Assembly (NCBI GenBank): GCA_002150815.3
Contig: NDFF03000399.1
Span: 3,568-67,567, forward strand
Direction of reading: 5' to 3'
DNA from: Grammothele lineata
Taxonomy: Eukaryota; Basidiomycota; Agaricomycetes; Polyporales; Polyporaceae
DNA: 64,000 nucleotides
Shown here piece after piece: positions 24,200 through 33,046 of this stretch; within the stretch, counting starts at the first letter, position 1; every line of letters begins with the position of its first letter. A program made the translations under genes and the position numbers. The notes under the pieces were generated by a model. It did not search any database. It had not been told where the DNA came from and saw nothing but the letters and a program-made list of their open reading frames with translations.

Positions 24200-24960
24200 C
24201 CGCGAGAGGACGGCGTGCGTACGCCGGCGGACGCCCAGCACGACGCCCTGCCTCGCAAGTACTCGTTGTGCGCACAGAGAATCGATCCTTTCGCGCGCGC
24301 ACGTACTCGTGGTCCACTCGCTGATCCCGCCATCGATGACGAGGAACAGCGGGAGGGGCTGACTGTAGCTCGTAAGAACCCGCCGAACGTGTGTCAGCGT
24401 GCGCGCCGCGTCATCGCGCCCGCGCGTCTACGTTGCCTTTTCGGTTCTGAGAAGTTCTCGGGTGACGTCATCGTCGTTCACTTCCAGTCGAACCATCGTG
24501 TGTCCGACCGGGCCTCAGCGCGACTCCCCTCCGCTTTACATAGTCGAAATCTCTCGATAGCGTCGTTGAACCTTTCTGGTACCAAACCCCACCCGCTGCC
24601 ACCTCGTGCGTTTCCCGCCATTTGGGACTTCGTATCGCATTCTTTCTCAATCTCCCCCTTAGCTCCGTACCCCCCGGGACTGTGCGGCCCATTGAGATGA
24701 GATCGCAGCGATGTTCGCGGCTGTGCACACCGCGGAGTGCGAGTTACCCGCTCGTATATGCGCGTGCTTGTCTATGGTGATTCGTTGTGCTGTTCCCATT
24801 CAACATCTCGAGTTATACGAGTGTATAGATATAGTAGACTCCAGGAAAGCTCAACGTCCATTCCAGCTGTCTACGTATCTAAGACCCCGGATTCCTCTTC
24901 GGCGACTCTCGTACCCTAAAAGTCAATCAAGTATCTGCCAGATTAGCTTTTCATGTACCC
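24200..24960 (+). pseudogene. P450-like relic next to the 7TM gene (left arm)
   Basis: A short plus-strand frame EIAAMFAAVHTAECELPAR near 24697-24755 resembles the I-helix exon of the intact P450 (VLAMVAGADTSSSALASLF), with key residues lost. It is followed, about 600 bases on, by the 7TM gene. The same arrangement occurs at 51830-52950 (minus strand) and, more weakly, at 41500-41900. This is a weak identification. Confidence 0.35.
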
Positions 24961-25908
24961 TACGCTGACCGCCCGTATAGGATGTCGTTTTCGTTACGGA
25001 AGCGAAGCTGTATCCTCCTATATCACACAGCGCTGCAGCTGCGATCTCAAGTCTGTGTTTTTATTTCACTGAATCACCCGCTTCCATACAACTCTCCCTT
25101 TTTGATACGCAGGTAACTGACCAATGCCATGTACTGGATTTCAACTACCTCTCGCTGCGGGAAGCTTCGTGCGGTGCTGCTCGTTGTCATCCCGGGCCCG
25201 AATGACTAACTCCTCACTAGTACCACAGAGAGACATGCTTCAGAGAATTCCCCGGTTCCTCTGCAGGCGCTATTTGTATCGTATTTGTGACAAGGCCAAA
25301 ATGTGGCGCATGCGAAGTTTCGCATCACACTGTTGTCTTCTGCCAATTGTGCAGCGGAAGAGCTGGAGTGATGGCAATCCTGCTGAGAGCTTCTCAGGGA
25401 AGACAGTTCGTTTTCGCTCACAAACTCCAAAAGGCATGCTTGTCGCGGAGGACAGACGACATCAACTGCGGTCAAAGATGAAGCAGCATATATTTAGACC
25501 GCCTGGACACCTTATAACTGCAGTCTGGCAGGAGGCCATTCTGCACCTCCACTCTCTCGTTTACGCCATGCCTCAGTACATACGCAAGGTGACTACAGAC
25601 TCTATTAAGCACTCGATGGATAGCGTGCGGAATCCGTTCCAAATCCCTGCGGAGGCAGACTTGTCCGTGTCATATTATGTAGTTCAAGGAGACTCCGTGC
25701 TTTCGATCCTCTTCGGTGGGCTATCCTGATCCATATTTCATGTTATGATTACTCGATGCTAATATCACAACAAGGCGCGTTCATGATGCTAGCGCTCAAC
25801 ACCGTCAGGCTACTACTGTGACTCTATCTACTCTGACAATCGTGTATAGTGCCTGCTGACACTGTGGGATATTTTAGACTATCCGATATCCGTCATCGTG
25901 CCATCCAG

Positions 25909-25913
25909 GTTCA
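25909..25913 (+). repeat. target-site duplication GTTCA, left of TIR element
   Basis: GTTCA is found here and again at 33042-33046, directly flanking the terminal inverted repeats. The paralogous gene has a single GTTCA at the equivalent place (50739-50743, minus strand), which confirms that the site was duplicated on insertion. Confidence 0.8.
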
Positions 25914-26067
25914 TCAGCAAAAATGCACCGCACGCACGCTTCAGCGCGCGCGGGCTCACGACCCACGCGACCCGGAGTTTCGCATACTAATAAGATGGGT
26001 CGTGCGCTGAGCACGATACTCGCGCGCGGGCGCGCGCTGCGTGGGAATGTCGCGCACCGTCGCGCGC

Positions 26068-26072
26068 TCACG
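26068..26072 (+). repeat. target-site duplication TCACG, copia left
   Basis: TCACG immediately precedes the left LTR and recurs at 31803-31807 directly after the right LTR, as expected for a 5-bp duplication made by a copia integrase. Confidence 0.9.
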
Positions 26073-26605
26073 TGTTGTGGGAATAGGGACGAGCACGCGC
26101 GGAGGCATGGGCCGAGCGCGTGGCTCGAGGGATGGCAAAGCGTCGCGCGGCAGGGCCGTAAGGCGCTTGTCAGGCGGCGTTTGGTAGGACGCGTTCCCGA
26201 TAGGGAATGCGGTCATACTGATTACGGGGCGGTTAGCGCTCATGGTCTTTTGGTTCCGTTCTCGATCGTTTTTCTCTGGTACTGTACAGTTCTTCAGCCT
26301 GCGCGCCGGGAGTCGCCGGCGTGCAGGAGTTTCTCGTTCGTTTACCTTAGTCATAGAGTCCTCCGAAAACGGCGCGCTCAGCGCCTACTCACCTCACGCG
26401 TTCTTTGTCCCGAACCGTGAGGTGAGCAGCTTCTCTTCGCTTCCGCACTTCCGTTTTACTTACGTTACGGTCATAGACTTAGAGTCTATTTTGTATAGGT
26501 TAGCAGTAATGCTATTACGCGTTCTTTGTCCCGAACCGTGAGACTTAGAGTCTATTTTGTATAGCGCGTCCCTCCTACCCGTCTCTCCACGCTCTAACCT
26601 GAAGA
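26073..26605 (+). repeat. copia 5' LTR
   Basis: Begins TGTTGTGGGAATAGGG and ends CTAACCTGAAGA, so it has the usual TG start but not a CA end. Inside are two spaced direct repeats: ACGCGTTCTTTGTCCCGAAC at about 26396 and 26517, and GACTTAGAGTCTATTTTGT at about 26476 and 26542. The AT-rich copies could be the promoter core. Confidence 0.92.
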
Positions 26606-26620
26606 GGTTATGAGCCCTGC
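26606..26620 (+). promoter_or_regulatory. primer-binding site for half-tRNA initiator Met
   Basis: Directly after the LTR, GGTTATGAGCCCTGC is the exact complement of the anticodon-arm sequence GCAGGGCUCAUAACC of fungal initiator tRNA-Met (as in S. cerevisiae). Drosophila copia is known to prime on a half-tRNA-iMet cut in the anticodon loop, with a binding site beginning GGTTATG. This fits the same mode. The ATG of gag-pol at 26610 lies inside the site. Confidence 0.75.
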
Positions 26621-29600
26621 CTCGCAAACAAATATGTCCTTCGAAGTGTCCAAAAGCTCGTCCAAGTATACGATCCCTATCCTCGCGCCGGACCGGGAGA
26701 ACTATGTTTCGTACAAGGAGAAGTTTCTCACAGCGGCGACAGCGAAGGGTCTGATGCCGCATCTCCGCGGAACAGCCCGACGCCCACCTTCCCCACCTCC
26801 TGTCGACCGCGTGAACCCACACGTTCCTGGAACCACTGCTCCCGGTACCACCGCTCCCGCGACCACGACCACCGCTCCCGCGACCACGACCACGACCCAG
26901 CCAACCGGAGGAGCTCCTGGAAACGCTGGCGGTGACGCTGGCGGGAACAACGCAGGGAACACCGGAAGCACCCCAGCCCCGGTCACGGATCAATACTCTC
27001 ACCTGACGGACGATGCGTACGCCGAACTCGTCGAGAAGCTGGACACCAAGTTTTGCGCGTGGGAGATCAAGGAGGCCGACGCTCGCGCTCTCATCTACGA
27101 GACGCTGAGCGAAGAGCTGTTCGTCGAGGTCAAACACCTGCCGACAGCGAAGGACGTCTGGAACGCGGTCATAACGTCTTGCGAAGACAAATCGATAATG
27201 TACGCAAACGCGATCCGGACAAGAATGCAAAACCTTCGATGCGTCGAAGGGGGAGACGTGAAGGCGCACATCCTCGCGCTCCAGAAAGAACGCCAAAACT
27301 TCGCGGCTGTCGGGGGTCGACTCGCGGACGACGACTTCGTCGCGATCGTCACTAGCAGCCTCCCCGACTCGTACCAAGCTCGGATACAATCACTCACCGA
27401 CGTCGCGCGCCTTCATAACCGTAACGTTCCTATCAACCTGCTCGTCCTCACCATTACCGAAGAGTACGACCGCCGCGGGATCGCTGCGAAGACCGCCGAG
27501 AGCGCGCTCGCCGCGACGAACACTACAGCGCCGCCGCGCAAGTGTTTCAACTGTGGCAAGACGAACCATGTCATAGCGCAGTGTTGGCATCCGGGCGGAG
27601 GACGGGAGGGGCAAGCCCCTTGGCAGAAGAAGAAGGAAGAGGGCGGCGCGAAAGCCAACGCGACCGCCGAACAAAACAGGACTCACGCATTCATAGCTCT
27701 GGGAAACGTCACCGATATCCCTAAGTCGACCGCGGCTGCGGCCGCGGAGAAGCCCGACGTCTATGTCGAAGTCTACGACAGCGGCGCCACCCGTCACATC
27801 TCCCCCTACCGAGAACGGTTCGAAAACTATGCCAAGCTCGATCCCCCTCGTCCAATCACTGCAGCGAACGGTGACACCTTCTATGCGATCGGAGAGGGCG
27901 ACGTTCCCGTCCACATGCCCAACGGCGAAGGCTCCACGGTCGTCACACTTCGTCATGTCCTTCATTCCCCCGCGATCGCATTCGCTCTGATATCCATCCG
28001 CCGCGCCGACGAGAGTGGATACACGACAATCTTCGAGCACGGAGAGTGTCGCCTCATGGAGCGCGCGACGGACGAGGTGATCGCACGCGTCCGCGAGACA
28101 CACGGCCTATACCAGGTGGTTACTCGACCCGTCGCGGCGCTCAGCACGTCGACGCGCGCGGGCCCGAACACGACCGAACTTGAACTCTGCGACTTCGAGG
28201 CGCATCGCACCTTCGCGCATGCTTCCCCCAAGGCCGTTCGGGACATGGTCGTCACGAAGCGCATCACCGGGATCAAACTTCTTTCGTGTTGCAAAGACAA
28301 GACCTGCGACGTGTGTATCCGCGCGAAGATCACGCGCAAGCCCGTTCCGCGCGCAGCTTCCGGCGAGAGCGAACTGGAGCGCGGCCCGGTCTTGGAGTAC
28401 GGAGATCGCTTCGACGCTGACACCTGGGACCCTGAGGCGATTTCGTGGGGAGGGAACAAGTACGCCGTCGTCTACGTCGACCGCGCCACCCGGTACGAAC
28501 ACGGCTATTTTCTCAAAGCCAAAAGCGACACAGCACAGACCTATAAAGATCTCGAGGCTGAAGTGGAAACGCAAGCGGGGAAGCGGATCAAGTGGTTGAA
28601 CACTGACAACGGGACGGAGTTCACCGTGCTTGAGTCGTACCTCAAGTCGCGCGGTACGCATTTCTCGGCGTCCGCGCCCTACACCCCTGAGCAGAACGGG
28701 CTCGCGGAGCGCGCGCACCGCACCCATCGCGAGCGCGTCGCGGCCATCCTGGACGACGCGAAGCTCCCCATGGCACTATGGCCGTACGCCTTCAAATACG
28801 CTGTCTACGTCAAAAACCGGAGCGCGAGCAGCGCGCTTGGGGGGAAAACGCCGTACGAGGCGCGCTTCGGGAGCGTACCGGATTGCAGAGGGTTGCGGCC
28901 GTGGGGATGCCCAGTATGGGTTCGCAGGGAGAAGCACGAGACTCAGGGGGCGAAGCTCGGTTCGCGTGCGGACGAAGGAAAATTTATTGGGATCAGCGAA
29001 GCGCACAAGGACTCGATCTACGTCTACTGGCCCGACCGGAAGAAGATCACTATCGACCGGAACTACATCTTCGACGATTCCAAGGTGTTCTCCCACGGTG
29101 GCGACAGGAGTGAGGGGGCGAGGGATGACGGAACCGAGGAGGCGGCTGGCACTCCTGACGCCATCGCGGTCGAAGCCCCATCTCATGAAGACGACGTACC
29201 TGCTGCCCCAGAACCTGCTCCCCAACTTCGCGCACCTGCACCCGTCCCCGACACCAACGCACCCGTCCCCGACGCCAACGACGACCCCGATGCGACGAAC
29301 GACGACACCGACGGCACAGCCACTCGAGGCGCCGAAGGCGAGGCCGCGCGCGAGGACAACGCAGAGGGCGACCCTCGCGACGGCGGAGAGGAGGAACGAG
29401 AGGAGTTGGTGGTGGAAGAGGCCCCAGCGGAGGAACCAGCGGGGCGCGGACTGCGTGTGCGGAAGCCGTCGGCATACGCGCGCAGGCTGCAAGAAGGAGA
29501 AGGGACGGTAGATGGACGCGCGCGACGCGCCGTGAAGTTCCCGCGAGGCATGAAGCCTGGGGACATCATGGGCGCGATCGCCGCGCTCGAGACGGTGACG

Positions 29601-31262
29601 GAGGAGGATGAGATGGCAGAGTGGCAGGAGGGATGGAGCTCACCGGGACAGCAACACGACTGGGGAACCCAGCTCGCGCTCGCTATGCAAGTCGGCAACG
29701 ACCCCGCGAACCTAGGCGAAGCGAAGGCGTCTCCGGAATGGCCAGAATGGCAGAAGGCGATCGAGGTCGAGATGGAGAACTTGCGCGCGCACGGTACGTT
29801 TGACCTTGTCGAGCTTCCCCCAGGTGCGCACGCTATCGGGAGTCGACTCGTCTTCCACGCCAAGGGAGATGCTACCGGGAAGGTCACCCAGTTCAAGGTG
29901 CGCGTCGTCGCGCAGGGCTTCGGTCAGATCGCGGGTGTCGAATACGGCGAGACGTTCGCGCCCACTGCCAAGTTGAGTTCGCTTCGCATGATGATCGCGT
30001 TAGCTGCCCGCTACGGCTGGGACATCATACAGCTGGACGTGAAGAGCGCTTACCTCAACGGCGTCCTCGAGGAGACCATCTACATGCGACAGCCTCCGGG
30101 GACCGCCAAGCCAGGGCAGGAACATCTCGTGTGCAAGCTCAACAAGACGTTGTACGGGCTGAAACAAGCCGGACGCGCGTGGTACCACACTCTCCTCAAC
30201 GCGATGCAGTCCCTCGGCATGTCGCGCAGTCAAGTCGACCACGCAACGTTCCACCGGCATGACGACGAGGAGATCGCGCTCGTGGGGACCATCGTCGACG
30301 ACATGCTCGTCACCGGGACGCCGCACCTCGTCGAACACTTCCGTGGCGGGATCAAGACGAAGTTCAAGATCACCGACCAGGGGCCGATGACTTGGTTCGT
30401 CGGGATCGAGGTCGTGCGCGACTTCGAGGCCGGGACTATACGTTTGTCGCAGCGCGCCGCAATTGACGGGATCGCCAGACGTCTTCACCTCCAGGGGGCG
30501 ACACCGGTTTCGACGCCGCTCGCGATGGGCAGCGTCCTCAGTCGCGCGCAGTGCCCGACGACTGCTGAGGCCATCGCGGACATGGCGGGGGTACCGTATC
30601 GCGAGGGCGTCGGATCGCTGATGTACCTCGCGGTAGGTACGCGGCCGGACATTTCGTTCCCCGTGCTGCGCCTCGCTCAGTACGCCTCGAACCCGGGTCG
30701 CGCCCACTGGGAGGCGCTCAAGCGCGTCGTGCGGTACCTCATGGGCACGCGCGAGGTATGGCTGGAGTACGGCGGCACGTCGGACGGGCTCGCGGGGTTC
30801 ACGGACGCTGACTGGGGCACCACGGACGACGTACGTCACTCATACAGCGGGTACGCTTACACCATGGACGGAGGGGCGTTCTCGTGGGGAGCGAAGAAGC
30901 AGAGCGTCATCGCCCTGTCGTCCACAGAAGCTGAGTACATCGGAACGACGCATGCGGGCAAGGAGGCGATCTGGATCCGCAACCTCCTCGCCGAGGCCGT
31001 TCACCCCGATCTAGGCAACCACGCGGTCAGGCTCTACACCGACAACAAGTCTGCGATGGACCTCGCGAAGAACAACACGTTCCACACTCGGACCAAGCAC
31101 ATCGCTATTCGCTACCACTGGATCCGTGAGGCCATCGAGCGTGGAGAGATCGAGCTCGGTTATCGTCGCACTGAGGACCAGCCCGCCGACTTGTTCACGA
31201 AGCCGCACGCTCGTGCGCGCCTCCAGCACCTCTGCCGGCTTGTGGGCCTGCGCTCGCTTTGA
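26610..31262 (+). CDS. copia gag-pol polyprotein
   Basis: Single ORF of 1550 aa. In order: gag-like N-terminus with a T/P/A-rich linker (about 60-125); zinc knuckle CFNCGKTNHVIAQC (about 312-325); aspartic protease DSGATRHIS (about 390); integrase with an HHCC-type zinc region (about 531-570) and D-D-E residues in DADTWD, NTDNGTEF and PEQNGLAER (about 603, 665, 693); an acidic D/A/P-rich spacer; reverse transcriptase (about 1045-1285) with QLDVKSAYLNG and the catalytic pair in IVDDMLV; RNase H with FTDADWG, STEAEY and YTDNKSAMDLAKN (about 1397, 1437, 1475). The ORF is intact. The RT core reads I-V-D-D where copia elements usually have Y-V-D-D; both catalytic aspartates are kept. The start at 26610 is only five bases after the LTR, inside the primer-binding site; the next in-frame ATG (26634) is an alternative. 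Confidence 0.95.
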   Translation: MSPASQTNMSFEVSKSSSKYTIPILAPDRENYVSYKEKFLTAATAKGLMPHLRGTARRPPSPPPVDRVNPHVPGTTAPGTTAPATTTTAPATTTTTQPTGGAPGNAGGDAGGNNAGNTGSTPAPVTDQYSHLTDDAYAELVEKLDTKFCAWEIKEADARALIYETLSEELFVEVKHLPTAKDVWNAVITSCEDKSIMYANAIRTRMQNLRCVEGGDVKAHILALQKERQNFAAVGGRLADDDFVAIVTSSLPDSYQARIQSLTDVARLHNRNVPINLLVLTITEEYDRRGIAAKTAESALAATNTTAPPRKCFNCGKTNHVIAQCWHPGGGREGQAPWQKKKEEGGAKANATAEQNRTHAFIALGNVTDIPKSTAAAAAEKPDVYVEVYDSGATRHISPYRERFENYAKLDPPRPITAANGDTFYAIGEGDVPVHMPNGEGSTVVTLRHVLHSPAIAFALISIRRADESGYTTIFEHGECRLMERATDEVIARVRETHGLYQVVTRPVAALSTSTRAGPNTTELELCDFEAHRTFAHASPKAVRDMVVTKRITGIKLLSCCKDKTCDVCIRAKITRKPVPRAASGESELERGPVLEYGDRFDADTWDPEAISWGGNKYAVVYVDRATRYEHGYFLKAKSDTAQTYKDLEAEVETQAGKRIKWLNTDNGTEFTVLESYLKSRGTHFSASAPYTPEQNGLAERAHRTHRERVAAILDDAKLPMALWPYAFKYAVYVKNRSASSALGGKTPYEARFGSVPDCRGLRPWGCPVWVRREKHETQGAKLGSRADEGKFIGISEAHKDSIYVYWPDRKKITIDRNYIFDDSKVFSHGGDRSEGARDDGTEEAAGTPDAIAVEAPSHEDDVPAAPEPAPQLRAPAPVPDTNAPVPDANDDPDATNDDTDGTATRGAEGEAAREDNAEGDPRDGGEEEREELVVEEAPAEEPAGRGLRVRKPSAYARRLQEGEGTVDGRARRAVKFPRGMKPGDIMGAIAALETVTEEDEMAEWQEGWSSPGQQHDWGTQLALAMQVGNDPANLGEAKASPEWPEWQKAIEVEMENLRAHGTFDLVELPPGAHAIGSRLVFHAKGDATGKVTQFKVRVVAQGFGQIAGVEYGETFAPTAKLSSLRMMIALAARYGWDIIQLDVKSAYLNGVLEETIYMRQPPGTAKPGQEHLVCKLNKTLYGLKQAGRAWYHTLLNAMQSLGMSRSQVDHATFHRHDDEEIALVGTIVDDMLVTGTPHLVEHFRGGIKTKFKITDQGPMTWFVGIEVVRDFEAGTIRLSQRAAIDGIARRLHLQGATPVSTPLAMGSVLSRAQCPTTAEAIADMAGVPYREGVGSLMYLAVGTRPDISFPVLRLAQYASNPGRAHWEALKRVVRYLMGTREVWLEYGGTSDGLAGFTDADWGTTDDVRHSYSGYAYTMDGGAFSWGAKKQSVIALSSTEAEYIGTTHAGKEAIWIRNLLAEAVHPDLGNHAVRLYTDNKSAMDLAKNNTFHTRTKHIAIRYHWIREAIERGEIELGYRRTEDQPADLFTKPHARARLQHLCRLVGLRSL

Positions 31263-31269
31263 GGGGGCG

Positions 31270-31802
31270 TGTTGTGGGAATAGGGACGAGCACGCGCGGA
31301 GGCATGGGCCGAGCGCGTGGCTCGAGGGATGGCAAAGCGTCGCGCGGCAGGGCCGTAAGGCGCTTGTCAGGCGGCGTTTGGTAGGACGCGTTCCCGATAG
31401 GGAATGCGGTCATACTGATTACGGGGCGGTTAGCGCTCATGGTCTTTTGGTTCCGTTCTCGATCGTTTTTCTCTGGTACTGTACAGTTCTTCAGCCTGCG
31501 CGCCGGGAGTCGCCGGCGTGCAGGAGTTTCTCGTTCGTTTACCTTAGTCATAGAGTCCTCCGAAAACGGCGCGCTCAGCGCCTACTCACCTCACGCGTTC
31601 TTTGTCCCGAACCGTGAGGTGAGCAGCTTCTCTTCGCTTCCGCACTTCCGTTTTACTTACGTTACGGTCATAGACTTAGAGTCTATTTTGTATAGGTTAG
31701 CAGTAATGCTATTACGCGTTCTTTGTCCCGAACCGTGAGACTTAGAGTCTATTTTGTATAGCGCGTCCCTCCTACCCGTCTCTCCACGCTCTAACCTGAA
31801 GA
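31270..31802 (+). repeat. copia 3' LTR
   Basis: Same 533-bp length and, as far as I compared, the same sequence as the 5' LTR, including both internal direct-repeat pairs. It follows the polypurine tract that ends at 31269. Confidence 0.92.
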
Positions 31803-31807
31803 TCACG

Positions 31808-33026
31808 GCTGGGTCGTGGGGTCGTGTTGGTCGTGGGCTGGCGTGGGGTCCGCCTGCTGCAGCACACATAGACCCGGCTCTGTTTGGACGGAAACAATTT
31901 TTAACTTGCATTACACACTCATTCTTCGCGTTAAACAGATAGGAAAGATGTATTTCATTTGTACCGCTAATACACACTATGTACAAATGCCTCTGTTGGC
32001 GCGAGGCCGCAAAGGAGTCCAAGCACGGCATGCGGGCATGCAAAGCTCGTGTCTGTGTGCCTCCTCACGGCGTGCCACCTCGTCCGTTCTTGTGCGCGAG
32101 AAAGACGTATCTTGATCACATGGGGCCGGCGTGCATTGTCTGTGGTGGGGAGGTCGTTGTAGAGGTGCCTTCATGGGGGATTGAGGCTTAGAAGCAGCGA
32201 GGTTAACAGAGACATGCACCCCTCAAAGCGGTAACAACTTACTAGGTGATGCTCCATGTAGACGACGGGTGTGTTGGATGGAAGGTAACACACGGTGCAG
32301 TGAAATGATGAATTTGAATGACTGTATGCGCATCGAGCGACTGAGAAAACTCACCGGGGCACCTATTACGAGCCTCATGCATCCTTCGGTAGGCCACGGA
32401 GTTGTTGACTAGTAGAGGATGTAGGATTGATGGAACAGCAAACTTAGAGAGGGGCGTGCGAGGGCTGGAGAGCAGAACGTAGCAGAACGCGTCGAAGGAT
32501 GGAGGTCGGGACGACGAGTGCGGCGTTGTCTTATGCTCGCCGCCGAGTCGCCGAAACAGAAGGCGGCGCGGAGTTTGAATATCCTGCCAAAAGCAGGCAT
32601 CCGCAGCCCAATCAAGACACAGCTCTCCACCCGAGCCTATTAGGCGCCGTGACTCCTTCCAACAGGCCTTCAACTTCAAAGTAGTAAAACATATCGACGC
32701 TAACATGCATTTCGTGCAGCAATAGTACTTACACAGAAACCAAGAATGACAGGTACGTTTCGCTTTCTCAGTCCTTCGGGCTGCAGTGCGCCGGAAGTCC
32801 GATGCTGTGGGCGGTCGCGCGTGACGTCACTAGGAGGCCGCTCCCGCCCGCTGAGCCGAAGAGGGCCCGGGCTGTCGTGCGCGAAACCCGAACGTCGTGG
32901 GCTGACGCGCGCTCATCCGGCCGTCGCGAGCCGTCGTGGGGTGGTCGCGCGCGAGCGGGACGTGTCGCGGGCTGGCGCCCACGCAGGATTTCCTCGCGCG
33001 CTGACCCCACGGAAGGCCGCGAGCCC
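31808..33026. other. internal part of the TIR element right of copia
   Basis: About 1.2 kb between the copia element and the right terminal repeat. A minus-strand frame at 32242-32706 and a plus-strand frame at 31979-32191 (with CxxC-like cysteines, CIVCGG) are open but match nothing I know. The last 250 bases are very GC-rich with GTCGTGGG motifs. Confidence 0.4.
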
Positions 33027-33041
33027 TGCAATTTTGCTGAT

Positions 33042-33046
33042 GTTCA
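33042..33046 (+). repeat. target-site duplication GTTCA, right of TIR element
   Basis: Partner of 25909-25913; the 7TM reading frame resumes here as V-Q-L-A-C-T-F. Confidence 0.8.

Larger units (their letters stand above)
26073..31802 (+). mobile_element. full-length Ty1/copia LTR retrotransposon, 5730 bp
   Basis: Structure: 533-bp LTR (26073-26605), half-tRNA primer-binding site (from 26606), one long gag-pol ORF (26610-31262), purine-rich tract GAGGGGGCG just before the 3' LTR, 533-bp LTR (31270-31802), TCACG duplications on both sides. The two LTRs looked identical wherever I compared them, including the same 99-codon frame in each, and the ORF is uninterrupted. This is therefore a very young and possibly still active insertion. 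It is nested in the TIR element that had already split the 7TM gene. The integrase-before-RT order places it in Ty1/copia, not gypsy. Confidence 0.95.
25914..33041. mobile_element. TIR DNA element (about 1.4 kb) carrying a nested copia element
   Basis: The ends form a terminal inverted repeat: TCAGCAAAAATGCA at 25914-25927 against the complement of 33027-33040 (TCAGCAAAATTGCA), 13 of 14 matching. A 5-bp duplication GTTCA flanks both ends; the exact end is uncertain by one base. Removing the copia element and its own 5-bp duplication leaves about 1.39 kb, with no transposase that I can recognise, so it is probably non-autonomous. Sub-terminal copies of GTCGTGGG (complement CCCACGAC) are at 31813, 31830, 32894 and 32933, with a related CACGACCCACG near 25957; these may be transposase-binding sites. 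I cannot assign the superfamily: 5-bp duplications do not fit hAT (8), Mutator (about 9) or Tc1/mariner (TA). Confidence 0.75.

Noticed and set aside
26242..26541. 99-codon ORF in the LTRs as a gene
   Set aside because: It lies wholly inside each LTR, covers the internal direct repeats and has no homology I recognise; identity between the two copies only reflects LTR identity.
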